The notes: generated from the sequence alone by a model not told the origin. 64,000 nt of DNA from Stutzerimonas stutzeri (GCA_019056435.1 CP077641.1:3844001-3908000), one strand, 5' to 3'. Positions 48,139 to 62,701 are shown, counted from the first letter of the stretch. Numbers and translations are program-made.

Positions 48139-49463
48139 CAGGGCTTCCTCCGCTGGCGCGTGCTCTCGCGATCCAGACGCGCCAGGTGATCGAGCTTGTC
48201 GCGAATCTTGGCTTCGAGTCCCCGCGGCACGGGTTGATAGTAGCGCCGCGGCTCGAGGGCTTGCGGAAAGTAGTCCTCGCCGGCCGCGTAGGCGTCGGGC
48301 TCGTCGTGGGCATAGCGGTAGCCATCGCCATAGCCCAACTCTTTCATCAAGCGGGTCGGCGCATTGCGAAGGTGCAGGGGCACTTCCTCGGAGCCGTGCT
48401 CGGCCACATCTCGCCTGGCCGCGTTGAAGGCGCTGTATACCGCATTGCTCTTCGGCGCACAGGCCAGGTAGACGATGGCCTGCGCGACCGCCAGTTCGCC
48501 TTCCGGACTGCCGAGTCGCTCCTGCACGTCCCACGCGGAAAGGCAAAGGCCAAGGGCCCGAGGGTCGGCATTACCAACCTCCTCGCTCGCCATACGCACC
48601 ACGCGACGAGCGATGTAGAGCGGATCGCAACCACCGTCGAGCATCCGCGCGAACCAGTACAGCGAAGCGTCCGGATTGGAACCACGAACGGATTTGTGCA
48701 AGGCCGATATCTGGTCGTAGAAGGCTTCGCCACCTTTGTCGAATCGTCGGCGACTGTCACCCAGCAGATCCTGCAGGAGCTCGACACTGATCTCCCCGCC
48801 CTCTTCTGCCAGATCCGATGCGTTCTCCAGCAAGTTGAGGAGACGACGGCCGTCCCCATCCGCCGCGGCCAGCAGAATCTGAAAACTTTCTTCAGGTAAG
48901 CGAAGCCCGAGTTCGCCGAGCCCCTTGGGCTCGCTCAGCGCGCGGGAGACCAGCTTTCGCAAGGCGGCCTCATCCAGGCTTTTGAGGACGTATACGCGTG
49001 CACGCGAAAGCAATGCGTTATTGAGCTCGAACGATGGATTCTCGGTCGTGGCTCCAATGAAGATGAGTGTCCCGTCCTCAACGTAAGGCAAGAACGCATC
49101 CTGCTGTGACTTGTTGAAGCGGTGGACCTCGTCCACGAACAGGATGGTGCGCCGACCGTACTGCGCCGCCTGCTGCTTGGCAATTTCCACCGCGTGACGG
49201 ATCTCCTTCACCCCGGCAAGAACTGCAGAAACGGTTTCGAAATGCGCATCGGACACCTTGGCCAGCAGTCTGGCCAAGGTGGTCTTGCCGACGCCGGGTG
49301 GCCCCCAGAAGACCATCGAATGCAGTGCGCCCTGCTCCAACGCCTCACGCAGCGGTTTACCGCGAGCCAGCAGGTGCTCCTGTCCGACGTACTCGTCGAG
49401 GCTGGTGGCGCGCAGTCGGGCTGCGAGCGGTTGCGCTACGGGTTCACGACTGAACAGGTCCAT
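48138..49463 (-). CDS. rarA: replication-associated recombination protein RarA
   Basis: A 441-residue AAA+ ATPase of the RarA/MgsA group: Walker [14 protein letters not shown] (about 51-63), Walker [21 protein letters not shown], sensor 1 [13 protein letters not shown], and C-terminal oligomerisation domain ending in [15 protein letters not shown]. It acts at stalled replication forks. Upstream of crcB, with lolA 67 bases further upstream on the same strand. Confidence 0.95.
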   Translation of the reverse strand: MDLFSREPVAQPLAARLRATSLDEYVGQEHLLARGKPLREALEQGALHSMVFWGPPGVGKTTLARLLAKVSDAHFETVSAVLAGVKEIRHAVEIAKQQAAQYGRRTILFVDEVHRFNKSQQDAFLPYVEDGTLIFIGATTENPSFELNNALLSRARVYVLKSLDEAALRKLVSRALSEPKGLGELGLRLPEESFQILLAAADGDGRRLLNLLENASDLAEEGGEISVELLQDLLGDSRRRFDKGGEAFYDQISALHKSVRGSNPDASLYWFARMLDGGCDPLYIARRVVRMASEEVGNADPRALGLCLSAWDVQERLGSPEGELAVAQAIVYLACAPKSNAVYSAFNAARRDVAEHGSEEVPLHLRNAPTRLMKELGYGDGYRYAHDEPDAYAAGEDYFPQALEPRRYYQPVPRGLEAKIRDKLDHLARLDRESTRQRRKP

Positions 49464-49530
49464 CGGACGGCCTATCTATCATGCAAACGGCCTGCACATA
49501 GCAGGCCGCATGGGTTGCAAGGACATGCGA

Positions 49531-50154
49531 TCACTCGGTGATCACATCGGTCCCTTCGGGTATCTCGAACCTGAACCGGTCGGCCTCGATCGGGGTGTTC
49601 AGCTCGACGCCCTGGAACAGAATGTTGGTGCGCTGACCCACCCCGTCGACCAGCTGCATATCGTTGATCACCCCGTCGCGGAAGGACAGCCGCAGATTAT
49701 CGAACAGGGTGTCCTTGGCCTTGGGCGTGAGGGTGAAGTCGACGACGCCCCCGGCCTCCTTGTGGCTCACCTCGAAGTTTTCGCTGATGGCCGACACGTC
49801 GCCGGACAAGAGCAGCGCCGGCGTGTGGGTCAGGCGCTGGTCGAGGGTCTGGATCGTGACCTGCTCGAGGTCCGGGTCGTAGAGCCACACTTTCTTGCCG
49901 TCGGATACCAGTAGTTGCTCCATGGGCTCGTCCGTGTGCCAACGGAACTGGCCGGGACGTTTCAGAGCCATTTCGCCAGAGGTTTCCTGGAGTTGCGTCC
50001 CGCTGCCGTCGAGCGAGAGCTGAGAAAAACGCCCAGTCAGCGTTTCCGCTCTCTGCAGCAGCTCGGTCAATCGCTTGGTGGAAGCCTGGTCGGCATGTGC
50101 CGGAACCAGCGACATCAGCAAGACGGAGGCGAGAAGCAAACGAATCAACTGCAT
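49531..50154 (-). CDS. lolA: outer-membrane lipoprotein carrier LolA
   Basis: A 207-residue periplasmic chaperone that carries lipoproteins from LolCDE to LolB. The signal peptide is [21 protein letters not shown] (cleaved near 21), followed by [20 protein letters not shown] and the beta-barrel half with [33 protein letters not shown] 50154 is the natural start; the frame appears continuous with ftsK only because of a missing base near the end of ftsK. Confidence 0.93.
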   Translation of the reverse strand: MQLIRLLLASVLLMSLVPAHADQASTKRLTELLQRAETLTGRFSQLSLDGSGTQLQETSGEMALKRPGQFRWHTDEPMEQLLVSDGKKVWLYDPDLEQVTIQTLDQRLTHTPALLLSGDVSAISENFEVSHKEAGGVVDFTLTPKAKDTLFDNLRLSFRDGVINDMQLVDGVGQRTNILFQGVELNTPIEADRFRFEIPEGTDVITE

Positions 50155-50170
50155 ATGACCTCGAAGCGAC

Positions 50171-52574
50171 TCAGTCGCGTAATGGGGCGGCGCGAGCACA
50201 TCTCGCGAGCCATTTGTGTTCATGGAAGTCACGACACCAGCCATTTCCATGGCTTCGATCATGCGAGCCGCGCGGTTATAGCCAATCTTGAGCTTGCGCT
50301 GAACAGCCGAAATCGACGCGCGACGGCTCTCGGTCACGAAGCGCACGGCCTCGTCGTAAAGCGGATCTTCTTCGCTACCCTCACCGCTGCCGCCTTCTCC
50401 GCTACCGCCATCGAAGCCGCTGCCAGACTCTTCGACACCCGCGAGGATATCTTCTATGTAATCAGGAGCCCCACGTGCCTTCCAGGCTTCGACGACACGA
50501 TGCACCTCCTCGTCCGACACGAACGCGCCGTGTACGCGAATTGGTAAGCCAGTGCCCGGCGGAAGGTAGAGCATGTCACCGTGACCGAGCAGCTGCTCGG
50601 CGCCGCCTTGATCGAGGATGGTCCGCGAATCGATCTTGCTGGATACCTGGAAGGCCATGCGCGTCGGGATGTTGGCCTTGATCAGACCTGTGATCACATC
50701 AACCGATGGCCGCTGCGTCGCCAGAATCAGATGGATCCCGGCGGCCCGCGCCTTCTGAGCGATCCGCGCGATCAGTTCTTCGACCTTCTTGCCAACGATC
50801 ATCATCATGTCGGCGAACTCGTCGACGATCACCACGATGGTCGGCAGCTTCTTCAGCAATGGCGGCTCGTCCTCCATGCTCTCACGCCGGTACAACGGGT
50901 CGGTCAACGGGGTGCCGGCCTCTTCGGCCTCCTTGACCTTGCGGTTGAAGCCCGCCAGGTTGCGCACCCCCATCGCCGCCATCAGCTTATAGCGACGCTC
51001 CATCTCGGCGACGCTCCAGCGCAACGCGTTGGCCGCCTCCTTCATGTCGGTCACAACTGGGCAGAGCAGATGCGGAATGCCTTCATAGATCGACAACTCG
51101 AGCATCTTCGGGTCGATCATGATCAACCGCGCGTCGTCCGGCGTGGACTTGAACAGGATCGAAAGAATCATCGCGTTGACGCCCACCGACTTACCGGAAC
51201 CGGTGGTACCGGCAACGAGCAGGTGCGGCATCTTAGCCAGGTCCGCGATGACCGGCTTGCCGCCGATATCGTGGCCCAGCGCGATCGTCACCGGCGACTT
51301 GGCGTCATCGTAAGGCGCGGACGAGAGCACCTCGGAGAAACGCACGATCTGCCGGTCCTCGTTCGGTATCTCGATCCCGACCGTGGTCTTGCCTGGAATG
51401 ACTTCCACGACACGAACGCTGATGACGGCCAACGAACGCGCCAGGTCCTTGGCGAGGTTGGAGATCCGACTGACCTTCACGCCCGCCGCGGGCTGGATTT
51501 CGAACCGCGTGATGACCGGGCCCGGATGTACCGACTCCACGATCACCTCGACGCCGAACTCCTTCAGCTTGATCTCCAGCAAGCGCGACATGGCCTCGAG
51601 CGATTCGGGTGAATACTGCTTCTGCTGTTTTTCCGCGACGTCGAGCAGGGACAGCGGAGGCAGGCTGCCTTCGATGAGCGGATCGACGAACAGGTTCGCC
51701 TGCTTCTCCTTCAGGACTCGCTTGCTTTGCTCGACCGGCTTCGGCGGTGCCGCCGGTGCGATCACTGGCGCGGGGCGCTTATCGCGCTCGCTCATGTGTT
51801 TGTTAAGCGACTCTTCACGCTCCAGCAAGCGCTCCTTGACCCTGGCACGCTCACGACGGTCCGACAGCGACCCTGCGACATCGTTGACGACCTCGTCAGC
51901 ATGACGCAGTTGGGCGACTACCTGCTTGCGCTCGTTTCGCGCAGCCCACCAACGCTCGAAGAAGCTCTGGATCAGTTCGACCAGGTCGAGCGTGATCTTG
52001 CCGGTCAGGTCCATGACCTTGAACCAGGACAGATCGGTAAAGACCGTCAACCCGAAAAGGAAAAAGCCAGCAGCAGCAAGGTACTGCCTTGCACGTTGAG
52101 GGCTGACTCAGCCAGCTGACCGAGACTCTCTCCTAACGCCCCACCTGCGGACGCAGGCAGGTTATTGGCGAACTGGAAGTGGATGTAGGCCAGTGCCGAT
52201 CCCGAAAGCACCAGGAACACGAGCCCGATCAGGCGCCAGGAGAACAACCAGCCGTTCCAGGTCCAGGGCTGGTGACGGGCCCGAAACACCTGCCAGGTCT
52301 TGATGGCCAACAACAACGGGAACAGGTAAGCAAAATAGCCCAGCACCATGAACAGTACATCGGCGAACCATGCACCGGCCCGGCCGGCCGCGTTCTGCAC
52401 CTGTTGTACGTTGCTCGTGTGTGTCCAGCCCGGATCGGCGGGATCGTAGGTCAGCAATGCCATCCAGAGATAGGCGCAGAGTGCGCCGAGCGCTATCAAC
52501 GCGCCCTCTTTGAGACGGTAGTGCAGTTGTTGGCGCCAGACGGAAGCTGGCGCGGTAGAGGAGGAATTCTTCAA
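50171..52574 (-). CDS. ftsK: DNA translocase FtsK, two frameshifts
   Basis: Reconstructed as 801 residues: four N-terminal membrane helices (from [20 protein letters not shown]), linker, then the RecA-like motor with Walker [17 protein letters not shown] and Walker [14 protein letters not shown], and the gamma DNA-reading domain ([38 protein letters not shown]). It moves chromosome ends at division and activates XerCD at dif. Frame breaks: 52061-52065 (five A, six expected; restores [16 protein letters not shown]) and 50184-50187 (four G, five expected; restores the normal end LAPPPLRD). The start appears to be TTG 52574 with AGGA about 11 bases upstream. Confidence 0.92.
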
Positions 52575-52776
52575 AACGCTTAATTTCCTGCGCCAGCGGC
52601 GCGTTCTATGAACCGTATCAGCCAGAACCTGGGCATTGTACGGGTTTGTCGACTGGATGACATGCCGGTTCCGTGCCGGCTTGGTCTTTTCTCGATGCTT
52701 CGGTGTAGCATAAACGCCAGTTTTTCTGCGGGGCTCGACTGGAGCACGCTTCCCTATTAGCAACAAAGACTTATGA

Positions 52777-53733
<957 letters not shown>

Positions 53734-53776
53734 CTTTGAGGAGGCCGCTCTTCGGTGCCCAGCCGAGCGCACTCGA

Positions 53777-54457
53777 ATGCTGACCTGGCTGTCACGGGGA
53801 GACCTGGTGTTCCCTCCCCTGGAAAAAGCCATGCGCGAGCCCAATGGACTGCTGGCAGCCGGAGGCGATCTGTCACCGCAACGCCTGGTGGCCGCCTATC
53901 GCCACGGCTGTTTTCCTTGGTATCAGGAAGGGCAGCCGATTCTCTGGTGGTCGCCGGATCCGCGAACGGTACTTTATCCAGACGAACTGCATGTCTCGCG
54001 CAGCCTGCGCAAGACCCTGCGCAAGGGCGACTTCACGGTGACGCTGGATCAGGCCTTTACCGACGTGATCCGTGGCTGTGCAGCACCGCGTAGCTACGCC
54101 GAGGGCACGTGGATCACTACCCCCATGCAGGAAGCTTACATCCAGCTCCATGCGCTCGGGCACGCTCACTCCGTGGAAGTCTGGCAGGAAAACCGCTTGG
54201 TCGGCGGACTCTATGGCCTGGCCATGGGTCGACTATTCTTCGGTGAATCCATGTTCAGCCGAACGACCGATGCGTCCAAAGTGGGTTTCGTGACATTGGT
54301 GGAACGTCTCCAGGGCTGGGGATTCAAATTGATTGACTGCCAGATGCCAACCCAGCATCTGGCCAGTTTTGGCGCTCGCCCGATCTCCCGTAGTGTGTTC
54401 GCAGAGGCTCTGGCCAGGCATCTGGACGAACCCACCTCAGCCCAATGGGGAACCTAG
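53777..54457 (+). CDS. aat: leucyl/phenylalanyl-tRNA-protein transferase
   Basis: A 226-residue L/F-transferase. The family blocks [38 protein letters not shown] (shown in part: FPPLEKAM...GCFPWY), [12 protein letters not shown] and [16 protein letters not shown] are present. It adds Leu or Phe to proteins with N-terminal Lys or Arg, marking them for ClpAP through ClpS, both encoded close downstream. ATG 53777 is the conserved start (MLTWLSRGD). Confidence 0.94.
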   Translation: MLTWLSRGDLVFPPLEKAMREPNGLLAAGGDLSPQRLVAAYRHGCFPWYQEGQPILWWSPDPRTVLYPDELHVSRSLRKTLRKGDFTVTLDQAFTDVIRGCAAPRSYAEGTWITTPMQEAYIQLHALGHAHSVEVWQENRLVGGLYGLAMGRLFFGESMFSRTTDASKVGFVTLVERLQGWGFKLIDCQMPTQHLASFGARPISRSVFAEALARHLDEPTSAQWGT

Positions 54458-54509
54458 TCGAGGGCGTCAAGCTGACCTAAACTGAGTCCATGATTTTCGA
54501 GAGCTGACC

Positions 54510-55217
54510 ATGACTTCACTGGCTCGTCTCAAGTTCTACGCCACGCAGCCACATGCGTGCAGCTACCTGCCCGATGAACAAGCCACGACGCTTTTTCTCG
54601 ACCCGAGCCAACCCATGGACGTTCAGGTATATGCCGAGCTGTCCGAGATCGGCTTCCGCCGAAGCGGCGATCACCTCTACCGCCCTCACTGCCAGCGCTG
54701 CACTGCCTGTATTCCCGCTCGCATTCCAGCTGAAGGCATACAGCTCAACCGCCAGCAAAAGCGCATCCTCAAGCGCAACGCCGACCTCAGCGTTACGAGC
54801 ACCCGACCTGCCTTTACCGAAGAATACTATTCGCTCTACGCCACCTACATCGAACAGCGCCACGCCGATGGCGACATGTATCCTCCAAGCCGGGATCAAT
54901 TCCATACCTTTCTCGTACGGGACCTGCCCTTTTCCCGCTTCTACGAATTCCGCCTGGACGGGCGACTCCTGGCACTCGCGGTGACCGATGTGCTGCCCAA
55001 CGGGCTCTCGGCGGTCTACACCTTCTACGATCCCCGCGAGGAGAAGCGCAGCCTCGGCCGGTACGCCATTCTCTGGCAAATTGGGGAAGCCTCTCGACTC
55101 GGACTCAAGGCAGTCTATCTGGGGTACTGGATAAAGAACTGTCGGAAGATGAACTACAAGACCGAATATCGCCCGATCGAGCTGCTCGTCAATCAGCGCT
55201 GGATTGTCCTGAGCTGA
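54510..55217 (+). CDS. bpt: aspartate/glutamate leucyltransferase Bpt
   Basis: A 235-residue bacterial arginyltransferase-like protein. It has the N-terminal [21 protein letters not shown], the [15 protein letters not shown] cysteine motif and the C-terminal [20 protein letters not shown]. It attaches Leu to N-terminal Asp or Glu as a second N-degron step. Lies 52 bases after aat, making an N-end-rule cluster with clpA and clpS. Confidence 0.93.
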   Translation: MTSLARLKFYATQPHACSYLPDEQATTLFLDPSQPMDVQVYAELSEIGFRRSGDHLYRPHCQRCTACIPARIPAEGIQLNRQQKRILKRNADLSVTSTRPAFTEEYYSLYATYIEQRHADGDMYPPSRDQFHTFLVRDLPFSRFYEFRLDGRLLALAVTDVLPNGLSAVYTFYDPREEKRSLGRYAILWQIGEASRLGLKAVYLGYWIKNCRKMNYKTEYRPIELLVNQRWIVLS

Positions 55218-55314
55218 ACGCTTGGCTCAGAGGGCCCTTTCAGGCACAATACGGGCCGCTTTTACCCAGGCATCTGGCACTGGGTCAATCAATGAATACC
55301 GAGGACTTTACTGA

Positions 55315-55533
55315 ATGTCGAAAGAAGACAGCTTCGAAATGGAAGGTACTGTCGTCGACACCCTGCCTAACACCATGTTTCGCGTGGAGTTGGAAAACGG
55401 GCACGTCGTTACTGCGCATATCTCCGGAAAGATGCGCAAGAACTACATCCGGATTCTCACCGGTGACAAGGTTCGGGTAGAGCTGACCCCTTACGATCTG
55501 AGCAAGGGTCGCATCACCTACCGCGCCCGCTAA
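55315..55533 (+). CDS. infA: translation initiation factor IF-1
   Basis: A 72-residue S1-fold protein, the exact family length. Conserved [21 protein letters not shown] and [28 protein letters not shown] are visible (parts of the family pattern). It blocks the ribosomal A site during initiation. Followed by a terminator. Confidence 0.97.
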
Positions 55534-55545
55534 GCGACGCGAGAA

Positions 55546-55572
55546 GAACGCCCGGTCATGCCGGGCTTTTTT
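55546..55572 (+). terminator. intrinsic terminator of infA
   Basis: GCCCGG-TCATG-CCGGGC stem (55550-55566) followed by six T. Confidence 0.9.
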
Positions 55573-55614
55573 GTGCCCGCAGAATACAGCTGATAGCTGA
55601 GCCCCCCAAAAGAA

Positions 55615-55645
55615 ACGCCCGACGAGCAGATTGCTCGCCGGGCGT
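55615..55645 (-). terminator. intrinsic terminator of clpA
   Basis: Minus strand: ACGCCCGGCGAGCA, short loop, TGCTCGTCGGGCGT, then TTTCTTTT. One mismatch in the stem. It lies about 20 bases after the clpA stop. Confidence 0.85.
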
Positions 55646-55666
55646 ATCATTGCGGTTGATTTAGGG

Positions 55667-57937
55667 TCAGGCCAGCTCGGCCGTGGTCTCGAACTCGAAG
55701 AACGGTTCACCGTCTCGAATATCAACGTGCACCACGCCGCCATGCTCGGCGAGCTCACCAAACAGGATCTCTTCGGCCAGGGGTCGCTTGATCTTGTCCT
55801 GAATCAGGCGAGCCATGGGCCGAGCCCCCATCTGAACGTCATAACCCCGCTCCGCCAGCCAGCTGCGTGCCGCATCGGACACCTCGAGCGTGACATGCTT
55901 GTCTTCGAGCTGTGTCTGCAGCTCGATGAGAAACTTGTCGACGATGCTCTTGATGACTTCGTGGCTTAGCCGACCGAACTGAATGATGGTGTCGAGGCGG
56001 TTCCTGAACTCGGGAGTGAAGCTCTTCTTGATGACTTCCATTGCATCGGACGCGTGGTCCTGATGCGTGAAGCCGATCGAGGCACGCGCGGCTGTTTCGG
56101 CACCGGCGTTGGTCGTCATGATGAGAATGACGTTGCGGAAGTCAGCCTTGCGTCCGTTGTTGTCCGTCAAGGTGCCGTGATCCATCACCTGAAGCAGCAG
56201 ATTGAAGACCTCTGGATGCGCTTTTTCAATCTCATCCAGCAACAGAACGCAATGCGGCTGCTTGGTAATCGCCTCGGTCAACAAACCGCCCTGGTCGAAC
56301 CCGACATAGCCAGGCGGCGCCCCGATCAGCCGGGATACGGTATGCCGCTCCATGTACTCCGACATATCGAAGCGCACCAATTCAATACCCAGCGCACGCG
56401 CCAACTGGCGGGCTGCCTCGGTCTTGCCGACGCCGGTAGGGCCAGCAAACAGGAAGGAACCGACCGGCTTGTCAGGCGCCTTTAGACCTGCCCGCGACAA
56501 CTTGATGGCTGTCGCCAGCGAATCGATGGCGTCATCTTGGCCAAACACTGTCAACTTCAGGTCACGCTCCAGGTTACGCAACAGCTCCTTGTCCGACGTA
56601 CTGACGTGCTTTGGAGGAATCCGCGCGATTTTCGCAACGATCTCCTCGACCTGTTCGACATCGATGCGCGACACGCGCTTGTCTTCGGGCTGCAGCCGCT
56701 GAAATGCGCCCGCCTCATCGATGACATCGATCGCCTTGTCCGGCATGTGCCGGTCGTTGATGTATCGCGACGCCAGCTCCGCGGCGGCACGCAGGGACTC
56801 GTCGCTGTACTCGATGTTGTGGTGCTGCTCGAACCGCCCCTTGAGGCCGCGCAGAATGCCGATGGTGTCTTCAACCGACGGCTCGGATACATCCACCTTC
56901 TGGAAGCGCCGCGCCAGGGCACGGTCCTTTTCGAAGATGCCACGGAATTCCTGGAAGGTCGTTGACCCGATGCAGCGAATCTCGCCGGACGAGAGCAGCG
57001 GCTTGAGCAGGTTGGAAGCGTCCATCACTCCGCCGGAGGCGGCACCGGCGCCAATGATCGTATGAATTTCATCAATGAACAGCACGGCCTGCGGACGTTT
57101 GCGCAGCTCCCCAAGCAGAGCCTTGAAGCGCTTCTCGAAATCGCCCCTGTATTTGGTGCCGGCAAGCAAGGCACCCAGGTCAAGGGAGTAAACCACGGCG
57201 TTGGCGAGGAGCTCTGGAACCTGATTGTCCACGATGCGCTTCGCCAGGCCTTCGGCGATCGCCGTTTTGCCAACCCCTGCCTCACCCACCAGCAGTGGAT
57301 TATTCTTGCGGCGCCGCGCCAAGATCTGCGCGACCCGCTCCACTTCATGCTCGCGCCCCACCAGAGGATCGATGCGCCCCTGGCGAGCCAGGTCGTTCAG
57401 ATTACTGGCATAGGCATCGAGCGGGTTGCCGGCGGTGCTAGCGTCGCCACCCTCCTCGTCTTGCATGTCCGAATCGCCTTCAGGACTCCCATTACTGCCT
57501 GGCACCTTCGAAATACCGTGAGCAATGAAATTGACGACATCGATACGCGCGACGTTCTGCTGCTTGAGCAGAAACACGGCCTGGCTTTCCTGCTCGCTGA
57601 AGATAGCCACCAGTACGTTTGCACCTGTGACTTCGCGCTTGCCGGAACTCTGCACATGGAACACAGCACGCTGGAGTACGCGCTGAAACCCGAGCGTCGG
57701 TTGGGTCTCGCGCTCTTCATCGTGCTGCGGGATCAAAGGAGTGGTGGAGTCTATGAACTCCTGCAGATCGTGGCGCAGCTTGTCCAGGCTTGCACCACAG
57801 GCACGCAGCACCGTCGCGGCGGCCTCGTTGTCGAGCAAGGCCAACAGAAGATGCTCCACCGTCATGAACTCATGACGCTTTGTACGAGCCTCCTTGAAAG
57901 CCAGATTCAGAGTGACTTCGAGCTCACGGTTCAACAT
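55667..57937 (-). CDS. clpA: ATP-dependent Clp protease ATPase subunit ClpA
   Basis: A 756-residue Hsp100 unfoldase. The N-domain (1-145, [19 protein letters not shown]) binds ClpS; NBD1 has Walker [15 protein letters not shown] and Walker [16 protein letters not shown]2 has Walker [15 protein letters not shown] and Walker [15 protein letters not shown]. The [12 protein letters not shown] loop that docks ClpP is present near the end ([10 protein letters not shown]). ATG 57937 has AGGTG 6 bases upstream; GTG 57946 is in frame but weaker. Adjacent clpS feeds N-degron substrates. Confidence 0.96.
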   Translation of the reverse strand: MLNRELEVTLNLAFKEARTKRHEFMTVEHLLLALLDNEAAATVLRACGASLDKLRHDLQEFIDSTTPLIPQHDEERETQPTLGFQRVLQRAVFHVQSSGKREVTGANVLVAIFSEQESQAVFLLKQQNVARIDVVNFIAHGISKVPGSNGSPEGDSDMQDEEGGDASTAGNPLDAYASNLNDLARQGRIDPLVGREHEVERVAQILARRRKNNPLLVGEAGVGKTAIAEGLAKRIVDNQVPELLANAVVYSLDLGALLAGTKYRGDFEKRFKALLGELRKRPQAVLFIDEIHTIIGAGAASGGVMDASNLLKPLLSSGEIRCIGSTTFQEFRGIFEKDRALARRFQKVDVSEPSVEDTIGILRGLKGRFEQHHNIEYSDESLRAAAELASRYINDRHMPDKAIDVIDEAGAFQRLQPEDKRVSRIDVEQVEEIVAKIARIPPKHVSTSDKELLRNLERDLKLTVFGQDDAIDSLATAIKLSRAGLKAPDKPVGSFLFAGPTGVGKTEAARQLARALGIELVRFDMSEYMERHTVSRLIGAPPGYVGFDQGGLLTEAITKQPHCVLLLDEIEKAHPEVFNLLLQVMDHGTLTDNNGRKADFRNVILIMTTNAGAETAARASIGFTHQDHASDAMEVIKKSFTPEFRNRLDTIIQFGRLSHEVIKSIVDKFLIELQTQLEDKHVTLEVSDAARSWLAERGYDVQMGARPMARLIQDKIKRPLAEEILFGELAEHGGVVHVDIRDGEPFFEFETTAELA

Positions 57938-57966
57938 AGCTTTCACCTCTTACCCAACAGTCGGGG

Positions 57967-58329
57967 TTAACCGTCTTTCTCGATCTCACAAAGCAACGGA
58001 TGCTGGCATTCCCTTGCATATTGATTGACCTGCATTGCTTTGGTTTCAGCGACATCTCTGGTGTAGACACCGCAAACGGCTCGCCCTTCGGTATGAACCG
58101 CCAGCATGATCTTGGTGGCAAGCTCCCGATTGTGGTTGAAAATTCCTTCGAGCACCTCGACGACGAAATCCATCGGCGTGTAGTCATCATTAAACATGAC
58201 AACTTTGAACATGGGAGGTGCCTTCAGCGCTGGCTTGGCCTCTTCGACGGCCAACCCAGATGAGTCGTCGCCGGCCGTGCCGGGGCGATCCTGGTTGAAT
58301 ATTAGTCGAGTCTCTGGGAATGCACGCAT
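57967..58329 (-). CDS. clpS: ClpAP adaptor ClpS
   Basis: A 120-residue N-recognin. The conserved core [21 protein letters not shown], the H in [15 protein letters not shown] and METKA-like [13 protein letters not shown] form the pocket for N-terminal Leu, Phe, Trp and Tyr. It delivers these substrates to ClpA. The gene is 29 bases upstream of clpA. It is the downstream reader for products of aat and bpt. Confidence 0.96.
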   Translation of the reverse strand: MRAFPETRLIFNQDRPGTAGDDSSGLAVEEAKPALKAPPMFKVVMFNDDYTPMDFVVEVLEGIFNHNRELATKIMLAVHTEGRAVCGVYTRDVAETKAMQVNQYARECQHPLLCEIEKDG

Positions 58330-58543
58330 GCGAATACGGTTCTGGATCGGGGCGCCGAGGCCGGGTAATTTGAAAAGGCTTCACAGCCACCTGACGAGTC
58401 GCCTTGACTAACTGCAAAACGGTGATACAAACAGTAATTGCCACAACGGCAACAGGTTGCGCGCATGGGGCTATGTGCTGCATCAGCGCGGAATGAAATG
58501 GATGTTACTCCAGTGATGGACTCCTTTGCAGAGGGACAACAGC

Positions 58544-58801
58544 ATGCTAAGCGGTAAGGTCAAGTGGTTCAACAACGCCAAAGGCTATGGGTTCATCGTA
58601 GCAGACGGCGGCGATGAGGACCTGTTCGCCCACTACTCGGCCATCCAGATGGACGGGTATAGAACGCTCAAAGCCGGCCAGGCGGTCATGTTCGATATCC
58701 TGCAGGGTCCAAAGGGCCTGCACGCAACCAACATCAGGTCGCTACCGACGACTGCAGAGGTGACCGCTGTCGCCTCGCAAAGCTCGACCGTCGACGCCTG
58801 A
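58544..58801 (+). CDS. cspD: cold shock-like protein CspD
   Basis: An 85-residue cold-shock-domain protein. RNP1 is KGYGFIV and RNP2 is DLFAHYSAI; the C-terminal tail extends beyond the usual 67 residues as in CspD, which inhibits replication in stationary phase. ATG 58544 has GAGGG 9 bases upstream. CspD next to clpS-clpA is a standard gammaproteobacterial order. Confidence 0.92.
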   Translation: MLSGKVKWFNNAKGYGFIVADGGDEDLFAHYSAIQMDGYRTLKAGQAVMFDILQGPKGLHATNIRSLPTTAEVTAVASQSSTVDA

Positions 58802-58812
58802 TGCAATAAAAC

Positions 58813-58842
58813 AAAAAAGGCCGATCACCGATCGGCCTTTTT
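58813..58842. terminator. bidirectional terminator between cspD and icd
   Basis: A run of six A, stem GGCCGAT-CACCG-ATCGGCC (58819-58837), then five T, so it can end transcription from both sides. Confidence 0.9.
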
Positions 58843-58857
58843 GTGTTTTGCTCGCGT

Positions 58858-60113
<1,256 letters not shown>

Positions 60114-60475
60114 GCTGGACTCCGTTTTGTTGGTTAAAACAGTGGTCATCTCCCGGAGAGTAACCCAGTTGATTTCGCCGAAACCAGATGTTCAATGGTC
60201 TTAGAGGCGGGCCATTCTTCGACCGCAGCGTGCAGTGGTATACTGCTTAGGTGACTAACGAGTCATAGGTCCCAGGCGGTCATCTATAGAGACCCCTATC
60301 CTGAATCCGTTCGATTGCTACCGCAGCCGGACGGCTCGAATGCTCGACACTCTAGTGGTGCAACCAACATCATCGCGGCGAATCCTCGATTTCTGGTACG
60401 CCAGACGGCGGCCAGAGCGCCTACCTGTGCATATCGAGGTTCTATGTACGCTCAGCAAGAGAGAGTTAACCCTAC
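60114..60475. other. divergent promoter region between icd and idh
   Basis: A 362-bp gap that must hold both promoters. GGTATACTG at 60237-60245 contains a TATACT-like -10 box facing idh, without a convincing -35 partner. No RNA or repeat is evident. Confidence 0.4.
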
Positions 60476-62701
60476 ATGTCCACCCGCTCGAAGATCATTT
60501 ATACCTTCACCGACGAAGCCCCTGCGCTGGCCACCTATTCGCTTCTGCCCATCGTTGAGGCTTTTGCCGGGGCTGCTGACATAGCCGTCGAAACACGTGA
60601 CATCTCTCTTGCAGGGCGCATCCTCGCCGCCTTCGCTGACCGCCTGAATGCGGACAAGCGCGTCGAGGACGATTTGGCCGAGCTTGCCGTTCTGGCAACG
60701 AAGCCGGACGCGAACATCATCAAGCTGCCGAACATCAGCGCCTCGGTTCCTCAGCTGCGCAACGCCATTGCCGAACTCCAGGCACAGGGCTACGACGTCC
60801 CCAACTTCCCCGAGGATCCTCGTACCGAAGAAGAGAAGGACATCCGTGCCCGCTACGGCAAGGTGCTCGGCAGCGCCGTCAACCCGGTCCTTCGCGAAGG
60901 GAACTCGGACCGCCGCGCTCCAGCCGCGGTCAAGGCGTACGCGCGCAAGCACCCTCACTCGATGGGCAAATGGAGCATGGCTTCACAGTCGCACGCCGAC
61001 TACATGCGCGGTGGCGATTTCTTCTCCAGCGAGCAATCCGTCACCATGGCCGAGGCCGGTAACGTTCGCATCGAGTTCATCGGCAAGGACGGCAAGGTCG
61101 AAGTCAAGAAAGAGCTGTCGCTCGAGAAGGGCGAAGTTCTGGACAGCATGTTCATGAGCTGCAAGAAGCTGCGCCAGTTCTTCGAGCAGACGCTGCAGGA
61201 CTGCAAGGAGACCGGCGTCATGTGGTCCCTGCACGTCAAGGCGACGATGATGAAGGTTTCCCACCCGATCGTGTTCGGGCATGCGGTCAGCGTGTATTAC
61301 AAGGAGGTCTTCGACAAGTACGCCGATCTGTTCAAGGAGCTCGGCGTCAATCCAAACAACGGCCTGTCCAGCGTGCACGACAAGATCAAGAGCCTACCCG
61401 CCTCGCAGCAGGAAGAGATTCTCGACGACATTCACGCCTGCTACAGCTGCCGTCCGGAAATGGCGATGGTCGACTCGGTCAAGGGCATCACCAACCTGCA
61501 CATCCCGAGCGACGTGATCGTCGACGCTTCGATGCCAGCCATGATTCGCAGCTCCGGCAAGATGTGGGGCAAGGACGGCACGCTGAAAGATACCAAGGCC
61601 GTCATGCCGGAGAGCACTTACGCTCGCATCTATCAGGAAATGATCAACTTCTGCAAAACCAACGGTGCATTTGACCCGACCACCATGGGTACCGTACCGA
61701 ACGTCGGCCTGATGGCTCAGAAAGCAGAAGAATACGGCTCGCACGACAAGACCTTCGAAATGATGGCAGACGGCACCATGCGTGTCGTGCTCGCCGACGG
61801 CACTGTGCTGATGCAGCATCAGGTCGAAGCCGGCGACATCTGGCGCGCTTGCCAGACCAAGGACGCGCCTATCCGCGACTGGGTCAAGCTGGCTGTCACT
61901 CGTGCACGCCAGTCGAATACCCCGGCCATCTTCTGGCTCGATCCGGAGCGCGCGCACGACCGTGAACTGCAGAAGAAGGTCGAAACCTACCTGCAGGATC
62001 ACGACCTGAGCGGCCTGGACATTCGCATGATGGGTTACAACGAAGCCATCCGCGTCAGCATGGAGCGTCTGGTTCGCGGCCAGGACACCATCTCCGTCAC
62101 GGGTAACGTGCTGCGCGACTACCTGACCGACCTCTTCCCGATCATGGAGCTCGGTACCTCGGCCAAGATGCTGTCGATCGTTCCGCTGATGGCGGGCGGC
62201 GGCATGTACGAGACGGGCGCAGGCGGCTCGGCACCCAAGCATGTCCAGCAACTGCTCGAAGAAAACCACCTGCGCTGGGACTCGCTGGGCGAATTCCTGG
62301 CGCTGGCCGTATCGCTCGAGGAGACCGGCATCAAGACGGACAACGCCAAGGCGAAAGTGCTCGGCAAGACGCTGGACGCGGCTACAGGCAAACTGCTGGA
62401 CAACGACAAGTCGCCGTCGCGGCGTACGGGCGAGCTGGATAACCGCGGCAGCCACTTCTACCTGGCGCTGTACTGGGCCCAGGAACTTGCCGCTCAGACC
62501 GAAGACCTGGAGCTGCAGGCCCATTTCGCACCGCTGGCCAAGCAGTTGAGCGAGAACGAGGAGAAGATCGTTGCCGAGCTGGCACAAGTCCAGGGCAATC
62601 CCGTGGATATTGGCGGTTACTACCGTTCCAATCCCGAACTGACTAGCAAGGTCATGCGTCCCAGCGCGACCTTCAACGCCGCCCTCGCCTCGCTGAGCTG
62701 A
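60476..62701 (+). CDS. idh: monomeric NADP-dependent isocitrate dehydrogenase
   Basis: A 741-residue monomeric IDH. Characteristic blocks are [20 protein letters not shown] at the start, [23 protein letters not shown] and [19 protein letters not shown]. It converts isocitrate to 2-oxoglutarate with NADP, unrelated in sequence to the divergent icd product. In pseudomonads both forms occur side by side. It ends in a strong terminator. Confidence 0.96.
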   Translation: MSTRSKIIYTFTDEAPALATYSLLPIVEAFAGAADIAVETRDISLAGRILAAFADRLNADKRVEDDLAELAVLATKPDANIIKLPNISASVPQLRNAIAELQAQGYDVPNFPEDPRTEEEKDIRARYGKVLGSAVNPVLREGNSDRRAPAAVKAYARKHPHSMGKWSMASQSHADYMRGGDFFSSEQSVTMAEAGNVRIEFIGKDGKVEVKKELSLEKGEVLDSMFMSCKKLRQFFEQTLQDCKETGVMWSLHVKATMMKVSHPIVFGHAVSVYYKEVFDKYADLFKELGVNPNNGLSSVHDKIKSLPASQQEEILDDIHACYSCRPEMAMVDSVKGITNLHIPSDVIVDASMPAMIRSSGKMWGKDGTLKDTKAVMPESTYARIYQEMINFCKTNGAFDPTTMGTVPNVGLMAQKAEEYGSHDKTFEMMADGTMRVVLADGTVLMQHQVEAGDIWRACQTKDAPIRDWVKLAVTRARQSNTPAIFWLDPERAHDRELQKKVETYLQDHDLSGLDIRMMGYNEAIRVSMERLVRGQDTISVTGNVLRDYLTDLFPIMELGTSAKMLSIVPLMAGGGMYETGAGGSAPKHVQQLLEENHLRWDSLGEFLALAVSLEETGIKTDNAKAKVLGKTLDAATGKLLDNDKSPSRRTGELDNRGSHFYLALYWAQELAAQTEDLELQAHFAPLAKQLSENEEKIVAELAQVQGNPVDIGGYYRSNPELTSKVMRPSATFNAALASLS

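Noticed and set aside
61394..62587. 397-codon minus-strand open frame opposite idh
   Set aside because: Antisense of a clear full-length monomeric isocitrate dehydrogenase.
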